Shown here: in pieces, positions 9,301-20,254 of the stretch
How the letters are laid out: the number at the start of each line of letters is the position of its first letter
How positions within the stretch are numbered: the first letter of the stretch is position 1
Source: Bacterioplanes sanyensis
GTDB taxonomy: Bacteria; Pseudomonadota; Gammaproteobacteria; Pseudomonadales; Oceanobacteraceae
Assembly: GCF_014652515.1 (NCBI RefSeq)
Contig: NZ_BMYY01000001.1
Coordinates: 428,822 to 492,821, forward strand
Direction: 5' to 3'
DNA: 64,000 nt
Program-made: the position numbers and the translations under genes
Notes under the pieces: generated by a model
Told to the model about the DNA's origin: nothing
The model's input: the letters and a program-made list of their open reading frames with translations, nothing else
Database searches by the model: none

Positions 9301-10472
9301 TGGCGATACTCCAGCCCCAGGCTGAAAATACTGAAATCGACCAGGCCGGGGGCTTCATCCTCGGTGGTGGAAATTAACGTGAGCTGCTCATCAGACTGGT
9401 AGGTTTGATAGTCCAGGCTGACGCTCCATTGCTGCCAGCTTAAGCGCTGATGTAAGCCTGCGGTGATGGCACCAAAACTGGAGAGGCGTGCGTCGGAGCT
9501 GGCGTAGTCATCAGCGGGGGGGAGCTCCTCCAAATTGTAAAAGTTGGCGGCTGTCTGGCGGTAATAACGCAGCAGCGGCGTGACTTGATAGCGCCATTGT
9601 CCCCACTGAAATGCCTGCGACCAACGCACGCTTAAGGTGTGGGAGTTAATGCCCCAATCATCTTGGTAGAGACGATAATCGAGGTGCGCCGCGGCCCCGG
9701 CAAACACATCAAAATGGTGGCGGTACTGGCCATCTAGGGTGAACTGATCGCGCTCCCCTGGGCGGCGGTCATCCAGTTTATACGGGTCGGATAAAAAGCC
9801 GCTGTGATGGGTGTAGCCAATGCCAGCGCTGATCACTCGGCGGGCATCCAGTACTTGGCTAATGCCGTGGTAGGTGGAGGTTGTGCGCTTACTGCGACCG
9901 TCGGCGCGGCTGCGACCGCCGCCATATTGCTCGGCATCCGTGGGCGATAAGCGATCAAATGAGGTGCTAAATGCCAAGGTGAGGGTGGTGTGCTTATCAA
10001 ACAGCTCCAAGCTGCCATCGCCCCCCAGCGCCAGGGATTGGTAGTCGTTTTCATGCGACACGCCCACTTGGCCGCCTAACGTGCCCTCGTCGAAATAGCG
10101 CTTAGCTTGGCTGTTGATATCAATGCGCGTATCCGTGATGCCCTCGCCGCTGGCACCGCTCATAATTAGCACACTTTGATCATCGGTATTTTGGTAGGTT
10201 TTCCAAGGCGAGGCACCCGAGAGGGTCTCGTATTGAACGTCTCCGCTTACATACCACTGCTCTGCCAGCGGGCGGGCATGATGTAACTGGTGCACGTCAA
10301 TGCTGTAGCGCTCGATATCACCTGCGTATACACGGCTGGCAGGGGCGTCTGCTTCGCGGTATTGGCTGTAGCGATAGCTGCTGACGGTGTCGGTTGGTAC
10401 TGCCGCTGCTTGGGCTGGCATGGCCGCCGCGGCACTGCTGAGGGCGGCCAAAGTCGAAAGAGTCTTGTTCAT
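9297..10472 (-). CDS. DUF3570 outer-membrane beta-barrel-like protein
   Basis: DUF3570 family protein of 391 aa with an N-terminal signal peptide (MPAQA region) and an amphipathic, aromatic-rich pattern throughout, ending in LGLEYRH, as expected of a beta-barrel. The ATG at 10472 overlaps the DUF4266 stop (TGATG). Function is unknown; the family regularly occurs beside DUF4266, TlpA-like and ApbE genes. Residues 84-88 and 104-108 each contain SGAS (LSGASPW and MSGASGEG), resembling the S-G-A-T/S core of ApbE flavinylation sites. Whether the protein is flavinylated is speculation. Confidence 0.8.
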   Translation of the reverse strand: MNKTLSTLAALSSAAAAMPAQAAAVPTDTVSSYRYSQYREADAPASRVYAGDIERYSIDVHQLHHARPLAEQWYVSGDVQYETLSGASPWKTYQNTDDQSVLIMSGASGEGITDTRIDINSQAKRYFDEGTLGGQVGVSHENDYQSLALGGDGSLELFDKHTTLTLAFSTSFDRLSPTDAEQYGGGRSRADGRSKRTTSTYHGISQVLDARRVISAGIGYTHHSGFLSDPYKLDDRRPGERDQFTLDGQYRHHFDVFAGAAAHLDYRLYQDDWGINSHTLSVRWSQAFQWGQWRYQVTPLLRYYRQTAANFYNLEELPPADDYASSDARLSSFGAITAGLHQRLSWQQWSVSLDYQTYQSDEQLTLISTTEDEAPGLVDFSIFSLGLEYRH

Positions 10473-10675
10473 CAATTACATCCACAGCCGCCGCCAGCGG
10501 CCTGACCGCCGCCGGATGAGCCTTCTTTGCTGGCATAGATATGCCGGTCAAGGCGTGCTTTCATCGGGTCGACATCCCAGGCCATAACGTCATGAGACAA
10601 GTAGCCGCGCTCCCAAGGCTGAACTTGGGCACAGCCTCCGAGCATCAACAGCAAGCAAGGCAGTAGCAGACGCAT
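10472..10675 (-). CDS. DUF4266 small lipoprotein
   Basis: Small lipoprotein of 67 aa: signal peptide, lipobox LGGC with Cys15 as the lipidated residue, then VQPWERGYL and DRHIYASKEGSSGG, ending in a Gly-rich tail GGGCGCN. These are hallmarks of DUF4266. Its stop overlaps the DUF3570 start and it lies 10 bp after the TlpA gene. Role unknown. The two C-terminal Cys in a Gly tail could bind metal, form a disulphide handled by the TlpA neighbour, or be modified. Confidence 0.82.
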   Translation of the reverse strand: MRLLLPCLLLMLGGCAQVQPWERGYLSHDVMAWDVDPMKARLDRHIYASKEGSSGGGQAAGGGCGCN

Positions 10676-10685
10676 AATGTTCTCC

Positions 10686-11159
10686 TTAGGGCAGCAGTTC
10701 GGTCACGTGCTGGCGAATTTTTTTCATATCCGATGGTTTAAAGCCCTCGTGCACCGCCACCAGCTCGCCTTGCTGATTGATTAAGTACGAAGTTGGCATG
10801 CCGCGCACGCCATAGCGTTGTGGAGTGTCGCCACTTGCGTCGTGCAGTGTCGGATAGTCAACGGGGAAGCGCTCTAAAAAACGCAAGCCATCGGCCGCTT
10901 GGTCATCTAGGTTGATGGCCAAGACCTCAAACCCCTGCTCATGCAGCTCGTTGCGCATCTCATTTAGCAGTGGCAGGGATTTACGGCAAGGGCCGCACCA
11001 AGAGGCCCAAAAGTCTACGTACACCACCTTGCCACGATATTGCTGCAAGCTTACCTCGCCGTTGCCATCCAAGGTGGGCAGGGTAAAGGCTGGCGCCGGT
11101 TCACTGGCCTGAGTTGGCCAGCTCATCAACACCAACAAAAAAATCAATGCACGCGTCAT
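10686..11159 (-). CDS. TlpA-like periplasmic thioredoxin
   Basis: Periplasmic thiol-disulphide oxidoreductase of 157 aa. A signal peptide (ends PTQA) precedes a thioredoxin fold with active site WCGPC (Cys55, Cys58) and the cis-Pro in GMPTSYLI. The ATG at 11159 is chosen because GGAGAG lies 8 bp upstream; longer starts would break the signal peptide. In the redox cluster it may reduce haem-binding Cys of the c-type lipoprotein or the Cys pair of the DUF4266 tail. Confidence 0.9.
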   Translation of the reverse strand: MTRALIFLLVLMSWPTQASEPAPAFTLPTLDGNGEVSLQQYRGKVVYVDFWASWCGPCRKSLPLLNEMRNELHEQGFEVLAINLDDQAADGLRFLERFPVDYPTLHDASGDTPQRYGVRGMPTSYLINQQGELVAVHEGFKPSDMKKIRQHVTELLP

Positions 11160-11222
11160 AACACTCTCCATCGGCCACCTCAAACGGGTGGCGGTTTTAA
11201 TAGGTCCCTGACCGATCAGGCG

Positions 11223-12575
11223 TTAGCTGAACAGGCGAAAGCCGCCATCGTTCAACGGGTAGGGGCTGAGGCTAGTATGGTCGCCGATGCCAACAAAGTC
11301 GCGCAAGGCGGCGTTGACATGGGCAGTGGTTAAAACCTCGCCGCCGCTATCAGGGCGACCACTGCGCCGGTTGACAGGCTGGGCGCGAAAGTCCGCTGTG
11401 GTGGCGCCAAATACTCGGCCGCCGCTTAAGCGTGAGTCGATTACCAGCATGCTGGTCAGCGGCCAATGGTCTTTGCCGTTGCCGGAGTTGTAATACGGGG
11501 TGCGGCCAAAATCTGAGCCAATCACCACCGTGGTGCGCTGCGCCAAACCGGCGGATTCCAAGCACTGCATCAAAAAATGCACCCCTTCGAGCAAATCACC
11601 CAAGCGCGGATAAGCGTTGGCGTCATGGTTGCCGTGGGTGTCAAAGCCGCCGGTATTGAGGTTGGCACTGGCGGCCAGTTGGCTGCGAAAGGCTGCGACC
11701 ACCACCTCGGCTTGGCTTTTGAGTGAATTGGCGCGGTTTTCATGCCAGTGCTGGTTGCGATCGACGCTGGCGCGAATGGCGTCCAAGTGCACAGTAAGCT
11801 GCTCTAAATTGGTGTCGGTGTTGCGCACAGTAAACAGCTGGCTGAGCTGGCGTCGGGTCAGTGGCAGGTTGGCTGCTTGCTGCTGTCGTTGCAAGCGTTG
11901 TTGCTGGGCTTGGGCGACCATGGCGTAGTGATCGACGCTGCGGTTATCGCTGCGATACAAAAAGCCTTTGTCGTCGTGGTAATGGTTGGGGTCGGCAATC
12001 TGATTGACAAACCCAGCGCTGCTGGCACGCGCGCGGGCAACCAGCGAGTCGGTAAAGTCATAGCCACCGTTGCTGATGTACGACATTGGCAATCCAGGGC
12101 CATTGGCGGCGGCAAATAAGGCGGCGAGGCTAGGGTAGCCCTCGTCTAGCTGGCCGGACCATACTGCGCGGTTGCCGGTATCGTGGTTGTTGGTGCCGGT
12201 ATCGATGCCGTTGATGACGCGCATACGATCGCCATGTTGGGTAAAGAAGCGGTCGAATTGGCTGTTGATGCGCTGGCGCACCTCGACGTTGTTGGAGGCG
12301 TCTTCCGGGATGGCGCTCCATTGAATATCGCCGTAGCGCTTACTGGCGTCGAGGTCGACGGAGTTGGTTGAACCTTCATGGCGATCGCTGTTGTCCTGAT
12401 AGGCACGGTTGAGGCCTTTCGGGTCGCACAGCGACGTTGGGTCCCAGCCGCCGGCGGCGTTAACCACCACTAAAAAGCGATCCAAATCGGCGGCCTGTGC
12501 GCTGCGACTGCTCAGTGGCAAGTGACCCACCAGGCCCGTGGCCGCCAGCAAATGCAGAAAATGACGTCGTTGCAT
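11223..12575 (-). CDS. DUF1501 family Tat-exported protein
   Basis: DUF1501 protein of 450 aa, an alkaline phosphatase/sulfatase-like fold of unknown activity. The N-terminus MQRRHFLHLLAATGL is a twin-arginine (Tat) signal, so it is exported folded, with cleavage near SAQAA. Family blocks include VVNAAGGWDPTSL, NHDTGNRAVWSG, GFDTHGNHD and VVIGSDFGRTPYYN. It is 9 bp downstream of the c-type cytochrome lipoprotein; pairs of DUF1501 with DUF1588/1592-type cytochromes are widespread. Confidence 0.88.
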   Translation of the reverse strand: MQRRHFLHLLAATGLVGHLPLSSRSAQAADLDRFLVVVNAAGGWDPTSLCDPKGLNRAYQDNSDRHEGSTNSVDLDASKRYGDIQWSAIPEDASNNVEVRQRINSQFDRFFTQHGDRMRVINGIDTGTNNHDTGNRAVWSGQLDEGYPSLAALFAAANGPGLPMSYISNGGYDFTDSLVARARASSAGFVNQIADPNHYHDDKGFLYRSDNRSVDHYAMVAQAQQQRLQRQQQAANLPLTRRQLSQLFTVRNTDTNLEQLTVHLDAIRASVDRNQHWHENRANSLKSQAEVVVAAFRSQLAASANLNTGGFDTHGNHDANAYPRLGDLLEGVHFLMQCLESAGLAQRTTVVIGSDFGRTPYYNSGNGKDHWPLTSMLVIDSRLSGGRVFGATTADFRAQPVNRRSGRPDSGGEVLTTAHVNAALRDFVGIGDHTSLSPYPLNDGGFRLFS

Positions 12576-12584
12576 GGCGTAATC

Positions 12585-14861
12585 CTATTCGTAAATAAAG
12601 CGATAATCAGACAGCAAGTAGGTCAGCACGGCCTGCCAGGCCTGCAAGCTGTAGCTGTCGTCTTTTTCGATGCGCTGCTCTTCTGCCAGCTCCTCGCCGC
12701 GACGACCGTCGCTTTGCCACTGCCAGCGACCACGGCATTCCCATTGCAGCCAATCGCTGGGTTTAGGCTCGTACTGGTCGCGATTTTCTAATAAGGCTAG
12801 GCCGCTGCTTTGCACCTGTTGATACAGCTCCAGACTGGCCTGCAGCTCTGGACTGTCGGCGTCTAAGCGCTCGCCTAATAAGCGCCAATGTAGGTGCTGC
12901 AGGTTGGCAATGATGCGCTGGCGTGCGGCAGCATCGTTGGCGTTGTCGCCCACTTCCACATACGGAAACAGCAGGCGCTGTTGGCGGGTAAAGTCAAGGG
13001 CGGTGGCGCGACAGGCCATTTCTGCGGCTAGGCGCTGCTGAATGGCAATCATCAAGCCGCTGGGCTCACGAATGCGCTCCGTCACGCTGTCGGAGTCCAT
13101 GCCGCCGAGCATGATGCGGTTGTTTTCGTGGCGCAGCTCATCCCAGCCAAAACCCAGGGTGCTGTTCAGTTTGCGCTGCAGCTGATCTGGGCTGAGGAAC
13201 TGACGCGCCCCCAGTTGCTTGTGACGCTCAGGCGCGGTGCTGGCGCTGGCGCGGAAGTAGGGGCTCATCACAATGCCCTTGACCGCGGTTTTAATGCGCC
13301 AGCCGTCACTGACCATGGCTTGGCCGATCTGATTCAGTACCGCACGTTGCTCGTTAAAGGCGGCGGTGTCGCTGCTGCTGGCGTTGTCGCCCGGGGTGCG
13401 CAATGGCTCTTGACCGATCAAACCTTTAAACAGAGTGCGCACGGTGGCGCGCACGAAGCGTGGGTCCTGGGCGATTTCTGCGCCCAGCCATTGCAGCATG
13501 TTGCGGAAATGGCCATCGGCACCAGACAAGGGCAGGGTTTTGCCGCTCAGGCCGGCGGGTTCGATGTCGGAGCTGTCCCAGCGATTGCGCGAGCTGTTGC
13601 CGGTCACAATGTAGCGACCGCGATCGGTCCAGTGTTGAAAGCTGGAGGCGACGGGGTCCATGACTTGGTGGCAGCCATAGCAAGCCGGGTCGAGCAGGGT
13701 CGGGTTGGCTTTTTCTTCACCGATGCCATCGCCTGGACGGTCGCCTTCAATGCGCAAAATATCGGTATCCAGGAAGTAGTCGAACACCTTGTAAGCGCGA
13801 TGGCGGTTACGGTTGGTTTGCGTGGTTGGGTAGCGATTGAGAAACATAGCCGAGGTCAATATGCCCGCGTGGGGAATGCCGCCGATTTCATATTCTGTTG
13901 GCTTCAAAATACGCGCTGGGCGAAAATCATTGGGGTCGTAATACAGTGTTTGACCGTTGCCTTCACATACCGGCTCAGACAAGCGGCGGAAATCACCGCC
14001 ATCCACCAGCTCGGCGTCATACACCTTTTGGCTGTACCAGTTGACCATCATGTAATCGGCGTTGACAAACAAGGTATGCGGCAGGTTGTTTTTCGCCGCA
14101 TGGCGAATCAGCTGCAGACCTTCGCGGGCCACGGCGTCGTTGGTTTGGTTGCGCACGCAGCGACGAAAGTCATTGTTGTCATCGCCTGGATAAGCGTCGT
14201 TGTACCATTTGCGGTTGGGGTAGTCGTCGGCGTCGAGCAAATTGATGCCGCCCTCATTGAGGTTGCGCGACAGGTACTTATCGGTCAGGAACTGCTCGTT
14301 ATAGATTTCCATTAGGCGCTGATAAAACGCCTCTTCCTGCATGACTTGATCGAGCACATCTTCTAGGCCGGCATCGCCATTGTTAAGTACATGGCTTTCT
14401 TCCTGTTCGCTCGGCAGTCGACCGGCGAGGGCCAGGGTGGCGCGGCGCAGGGTGGCGATGGCGCTTTCATTGCTGGCATCACTCAGCTCGGTCGCCAAGC
14501 TTTGGCTGCTGCGGCCGTTAAAGGCAAACAAGATGTACTCGGCGGTATTGGTGGCGCAGTCATCGACGCAGGCGTCGACATTGGCAATCGGCATGGTGCG
14601 GGCAATTTCATCGGCCAACACGCCCACCGAGGTGCAGGTGGCGCAGCCGACCAAAGAGCTGCCTGCGCTAGAGCCGTTGCCGCTGACGCCATGGCAGCTG
14701 GCGCACATTTGCTCGTATAAGCGTTTGCCTTCGGGGTTGGCTGGGGTGTATTGGTGGCCGTCGTTGCCGCCAGAGTTACCGCCCACATCGCCGGAATAAT
14801 CGCTATTGCAGCCGCCCAACAGCAGCAGCCAGCAGACACAGATAAGTCGCAAGCCGGTCAT
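12585..14861 (-). CDS. Di-haem DUF1588/DUF1585-type c-type cytochrome lipoprotein
   Basis: Large envelope lipoprotein of 758 aa. The lipobox is LGGC with Cys18, followed by a Gly/Asn/Asp-rich linker. A cytochrome-c site CASCH (Cys53, Cys56, His57) is near the N-terminus and a second, CYGCH (Cys394, Cys397, His398), sits in DPACYGCHQVMDP, the hallmark of the DUF1588-like module. The C-terminal half fits DUF1585-like regions. Electron transfer is inferred from the haem sites; substrate unknown. It is the first gene of the minus-strand cluster, with nothing but a short intergenic region upstream. Confidence 0.85.
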   Translation of the reverse strand: MTGLRLICVCWLLLLGGCNSDYSGDVGGNSGGNDGHQYTPANPEGKRLYEQMCASCHGVSGNGSSAGSSLVGCATCTSVGVLADEIARTMPIANVDACVDDCATNTAEYILFAFNGRSSQSLATELSDASNESAIATLRRATLALAGRLPSEQEESHVLNNGDAGLEDVLDQVMQEEAFYQRLMEIYNEQFLTDKYLSRNLNEGGINLLDADDYPNRKWYNDAYPGDDNNDFRRCVRNQTNDAVAREGLQLIRHAAKNNLPHTLFVNADYMMVNWYSQKVYDAELVDGGDFRRLSEPVCEGNGQTLYYDPNDFRPARILKPTEYEIGGIPHAGILTSAMFLNRYPTTQTNRNRHRAYKVFDYFLDTDILRIEGDRPGDGIGEEKANPTLLDPACYGCHQVMDPVASSFQHWTDRGRYIVTGNSSRNRWDSSDIEPAGLSGKTLPLSGADGHFRNMLQWLGAEIAQDPRFVRATVRTLFKGLIGQEPLRTPGDNASSSDTAAFNEQRAVLNQIGQAMVSDGWRIKTAVKGIVMSPYFRASASTAPERHKQLGARQFLSPDQLQRKLNSTLGFGWDELRHENNRIMLGGMDSDSVTERIREPSGLMIAIQQRLAAEMACRATALDFTRQQRLLFPYVEVGDNANDAAARQRIIANLQHLHWRLLGERLDADSPELQASLELYQQVQSSGLALLENRDQYEPKPSDWLQWECRGRWQWQSDGRRGEELAEEQRIEKDDSYSLQAWQAVLTYLLSDYRFIYE

Positions 14862-15048
14862 TGTTATGTTCTCCCATCAATGCCGCTACCTTAGCAAAGG
14901 GCATAACCACAGACTGTGATGGGTGTTGAGTTCTAGGTGCCAACTGCAGCAAGAACCAACATTAGCGAAAACCAATATCAGCGAACTGTCGCCAATAAAT
15001 GAGTGAGCGATTTTGTATTGGTAAGAAATAAAGGGGAGTAATAAGGTA

Positions 15049-15135
15049 TGGTGCCGAAGGAGAGACTCGAACTCTCACGAGCGTAAGCTCACTGCGACCT
15101 GAACACAGCGTGTCTACCAATTCCACCACTTCGGC
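15049..15135 (-). tRNA. tRNA-Leu (anticodon CAG)
   Basis: 87 nt including encoded CCA. Acceptor GCCGAAG pairs with CUUCGGC. The anticodon stem CUGUG/CGCAG holds the loop UUCAGGU, giving anticodon CAG. It has the long variable arm and T-loop UUCGAGU expected of a type-II tRNA. It is last in a three-gene tRNA-Leu cluster. Confidence 0.97.
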
Positions 15136-15204
15136 GGCACCGTTTTGAACGTTCGTACTGACAGAAAGTCAGCTTTGCACCAACGCTGATTTAAGTAATT
15201 AGGT

Positions 15205-15291
15205 TGGTGCCCAGGGAGAGACTCGAACTCTCACGAGCGTAAGCTCACTGCGACCTGAACACAGCGTGTCTACCAATTCCACCACCTGGGC
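15205..15291 (-). tRNA. tRNA-Leu (anticodon CAG), near-duplicate
   Basis: 87 nt including CCA. The body from the end of the acceptor stem through the T-arm is identical to the neighbour at 15049-15135, but the acceptor is GCCCAGG/CCUGGGC with compensating changes on both strands. The anticodon is CAG. Confidence 0.97.
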
Positions 15292-15327
15292 GAACCTTGA
15301 AGGTTCTGATCAAACAATCCGTAAGCG

Positions 15328-15414
15328 TGGTACCAGAGGCCGGACTCGAACCGGCACACCCGCTAGGGCGGGGGATTTTGAATCCCCTGCGTCTACCAAT
15401 TTCGCCACTCTGGC
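15328..15414 (-). tRNA. tRNA-Leu (anticodon CAA)
   Basis: 87 nt including CCA. The anticodon stem GGGGA/UCCCC has the loop UUCAAAA, giving CAA. It has the long variable arm and T-arm GCCGG/CCGGC. The acceptor GCCAGAG pairs with CUCUGGU, leaving a G1-U72 wobble as the first pair. It is nearest to the promoter. Confidence 0.97.
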
Positions 15415-15440
15415 TCGTCGGTATTGCTTGATGGCCGCGT

Positions 15441-15468
15441 ATATTACCGTCGAAATTTTCACTGTCAA
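15441..15468 (-). promoter_or_regulatory. Sigma-70 promoter of the tRNA-Leu cluster
   Basis: On the minus strand TTGACA (perfect -35) is followed after 16 bp by TAATAT (-10), then a GC-rich discriminator ACGCGGCC, typical of stable-RNA genes under stringent control. It lies about 27 bp upstream of the first tRNA. Confidence 0.85.
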
Positions 15469-15684
15469 ACTTTTTTTGAAAAAATCTTTATCTGACGGGC
15501 AGTTAACTCGAATCCGTGGTTTTTGGTTAAAGCAAAACGCCACTTAAATGACAGTTTCTGTCAGTCAGTCTTAACAACTAGAAGGTGCTCAGGTAGCCTT
15601 GCCGAGTTTTTGGTGCTGACCGCTAACCGCTAGTTGGCGTCTCGGCGTGATTCGGCCTGTTTCGCCGTTTCTTCAGGATACGTT

Positions 15685-17896
<2,212 letters not shown>

Positions 17897-17952
17897 CGCT
17901 TTTTACCGTCGGTGCCAAGGCGCCGGCCTTATTAATTAATGGGGAGATATTA

Positions 17953-18315
17953 ATGAAATTATTGATCGCTGCGGCGGCTTTGCTGACATCGGCCAGTGCC
18001 CTGGCAGAGGGCGGAGCAGGTCAGGCGCCTATGGGGGTGACGGGTCAGCTGATTTTCCTCGGCGGCTTCTTGCTGATCTTCTACTTTTTGCTGTGGCGTC
18101 CGCAAAGCAAACGCCAGAAAGAGCACAAAGCCTTGATCGGCGGCCTGGAGAAGGGCGATGAAGTCATCACTGCTGGCGGCATGTTGGGCAAAATCGTCAA
18201 AGTGACCGATGACTTTGTGGTGATTGAAGTTGCAGACAACGTGCAACTGCCAGTGCAAAAAGTCGCAGTAACCGCCTCATTGCCGAAAGGCACTTTAAAA
18301 GAAGTTAAAGCTTAA
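17953..18315 (+). CDS. yajC: Sec translocon accessory protein YajC
   Basis: Small single-pass inner-membrane protein (120 aa) associated with SecDF. The N-terminal region is followed by the membrane helix LIFLGGFLLIFYFLLWRP and the conserved cytoplasmic domain RPQSKRQKEHK...LEKGDEVITAGGMLGKI...LPKGTLK. GGGGAG precedes the ATG. The N-terminal segment ALAEGGAGQ resembles a signal-like leader, as in other YajC proteins. Confidence 0.96.
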   Translation: MKLLIAAAALLTSASALAEGGAGQAPMGVTGQLIFLGGFLLIFYFLLWRPQSKRQKEHKALIGGLEKGDEVITAGGMLGKIVKVTDDFVVIEVADNVQLPVQKVAVTASLPKGTLKEVKA

Positions 18316-18394
18316 GCATTGGCGGCACCTTTTTAAGGTGCCGCTTTGCATGTGCAGGATTTACCTCGCCAGATAATAGGAACCGTGGCATCCC

Positions 18395-20254
18395 ATGCTG
18401 AATAAGTATCCTTTGTGGAAAAACCTACTGATTGCGTTGGTGCTGGTGATATCAGCCCTATACGCAGCGCCGAATCTTTACCCACCTGACCCAGCCATTC
18501 AGGTCACGCCTGCTCGGGCGGGTGCTGAAATGTCGGAAGCCACGCTAGGCAGTATTCGTCAAACCTTGACCGATGCCGGCCTCGAATTTTTTGGTGAGGA
18601 AGTTAACGACGGCACGGCATTATTTCGCCTGCAGCGAACCGCAGATCAACTACCAGCCAAAGCGGCCGTGCAGCGTGCCTTAGGCGATGAGTTTGTGGTC
18701 GCTTTAAACTTGGCACCGACGACGCCAGACTGGCTGCTGAGCCTGGGCGCCGGCCCGATGACCTTGGGCCTAGATTTAAGTGGCGGTGTGCACTTTTTGA
18801 TGGAAGTGGACATGGACGAATACATGGCCAACAAGGTCGCTAATTATCGCCAAGAGCTGCGCACGCGTTTGCGCCAAGAAGACATTCGCTACCGCCGCAT
18901 TCAGGTCGACGGCGACTATTTGCGTCTGAGCTTTGAAGACGCCGCTACCCGTGATGAAGCGGATAACTTTTTTATTCGTGAATACCCTGAGTTTGCCCGC
19001 GTGAGCGAAGATTCTGCCGAGTTTTTTGACCTCAAGCTGCGCATGACCGAAGAACAGGTCAAAACCTACCAAGACTACGCCGTTAAACAAAACCTGACCA
19101 CCATTCGCAACCGAGTCAACGAGCTGGGTGTGGCGGAGCCTCTGGTGCAGCGTCAGGGCCGCAATCGCATTGTGGTGCAATTGCCCGGTGTGCAGGACAC
19201 CGCCGAAGCGAAGAAAATTCTGGGTAAGGCCGCCAATCTGGAGTTCAGGCTAGAAGCTAAGCCTGGGGCCAGCCGCTTTGCCACCGAAGAATACCCATTC
19301 CGCAACGACGAGTTCCGCACCGCGCGGTTGGAGAAGATCGTTATTACCACGGGTGACAGTGTTACTAACGCTCGTTCGGCGTTTGATGAAAATGGCATGC
19401 CACAGGTCAACATCGATCTCGACGCCAAGGGCGGCGCACGCATGACCCAGGTCACGCGTGAGGCGGTGCAGCGTCGCATGGCGGTGCTGTTTGTCGAGCG
19501 TAAACCAAAGACCACCTATGAAATGGTCGATGGCGAAGAAGTGACCAAAACCGTTCAGATCACCGAAAAATCCATTATTAGCTTGGCGACCATTCAAACC
19601 ACGCTGGGCAGCAGCTTCCGCATTACTGGCTTGCAAGCGGCGGAAGCCAGCGAGCTGGCACTGTTGCTGCGCTCCGGTGCTTTAGCGGCGCCGATGTACT
19701 TCGTTGAAGAGCGCACTGTGGGCCCAAGTCTGGGTAAAGAAAACATCGAGATGGGTGTGCAATCTGTGCTGGTGGGCTTGGCTCTGGTATTGGTGGCCAT
19801 GCTGGTCTTCTATCGCGCGTTCGGTTTGATGGCCAACATCGCACTGCTGGTGAACATCGTCATGCTGGTGGCCTTGATGTCGATTGTCGGCGCCACCCTG
19901 ACCTTGCCCGGCATTGCCGGTATCGTTTTGACCGTGGGTATGGCGGTGGACGCCAACGTGCTGATTTTTGCGCGCATTCGCGAGGAGCTGAAAAACGGCC
20001 GCTCACCACAGCAGGCCATTCACGAAGGTTACAACCGCGCCTTTGTTACCATTCTGGACGCCAACCTGACCACCTTGCTGGTGGCGGTGATCTTGTTTGC
20101 CGCAGGCACAGGCCCGGTTAAAGGCTTCGCCGTGACGCTGTCGTTCGGTATTTTGACCTCAATGTTTACCGCCATTGTGCTGACCCGCGCCATGGTGAAT
20201 CTGGTGTACGGCGGCCGTCGTCTGGAGTCTTTGTCGATCGGAGGTCGGGTATGA
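18395..20254 (+). CDS. secD: Protein translocase subunit SecD
   Basis: Inner-membrane RND-family component that uses the proton motive force to help complete preprotein export. It is 619 aa, close to the usual 615. An N-terminal helix is followed by the periplasmic P1 domain with LGLDLSGGVHFLMEVD, and a C-terminal block of five helices including GLALVLVAMLVFYRAFG and the D-containing VGMAVDANVLIFARIREE. Its stop overlaps the secF ATG (ATGA). Confidence 0.97.
   Translation: MLNKYPLWKNLLIALVLVISALYAAPNLYPPDPAIQVTPARAGAEMSEATLGSIRQTLTDAGLEFFGEEVNDGTALFRLQRTADQLPAKAAVQRALGDEFVVALNLAPTTPDWLLSLGAGPMTLGLDLSGGVHFLMEVDMDEYMANKVANYRQELRTRLRQEDIRYRRIQVDGDYLRLSFEDAATRDEADNFFIREYPEFARVSEDSAEFFDLKLRMTEEQVKTYQDYAVKQNLTTIRNRVNELGVAEPLVQRQGRNRIVVQLPGVQDTAEAKKILGKAANLEFRLEAKPGASRFATEEYPFRNDEFRTARLEKIVITTGDSVTNARSAFDENGMPQVNIDLDAKGGARMTQVTREAVQRRMAVLFVERKPKTTYEMVDGEEVTKTVQITEKSIISLATIQTTLGSSFRITGLQAAEASELALLLRSGALAAPMYFVEERTVGPSLGKENIEMGVQSVLVGLALVLVAMLVFYRAFGLMANIALLVNIVMLVALMSIVGATLTLPGIAGIVLTVGMAVDANVLIFARIREELKNGRSPQQAIHEGYNRAFVTILDANLTTLLVAVILFAAGTGPVKGFAVTLSFGILTSMFTAIVLTRAMVNLVYGGRRLESLSIGGRV

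Noticed and set aside
13128-14315. Open frame of 395 codons on the plus strand opposite the haem lipoprotein gene
   Set aside because: It is antisense to a gene with clear haem and lipobox motifs. It shows no domain and arises from the GC-rich codon pattern of the real gene.
15049-15291. Duplicated tRNA body as a phage attachment-site duplication
   Set aside because: Both copies are full functional tRNAs with complementary acceptor stems, and there is no integrase or phage gene between or beside them.
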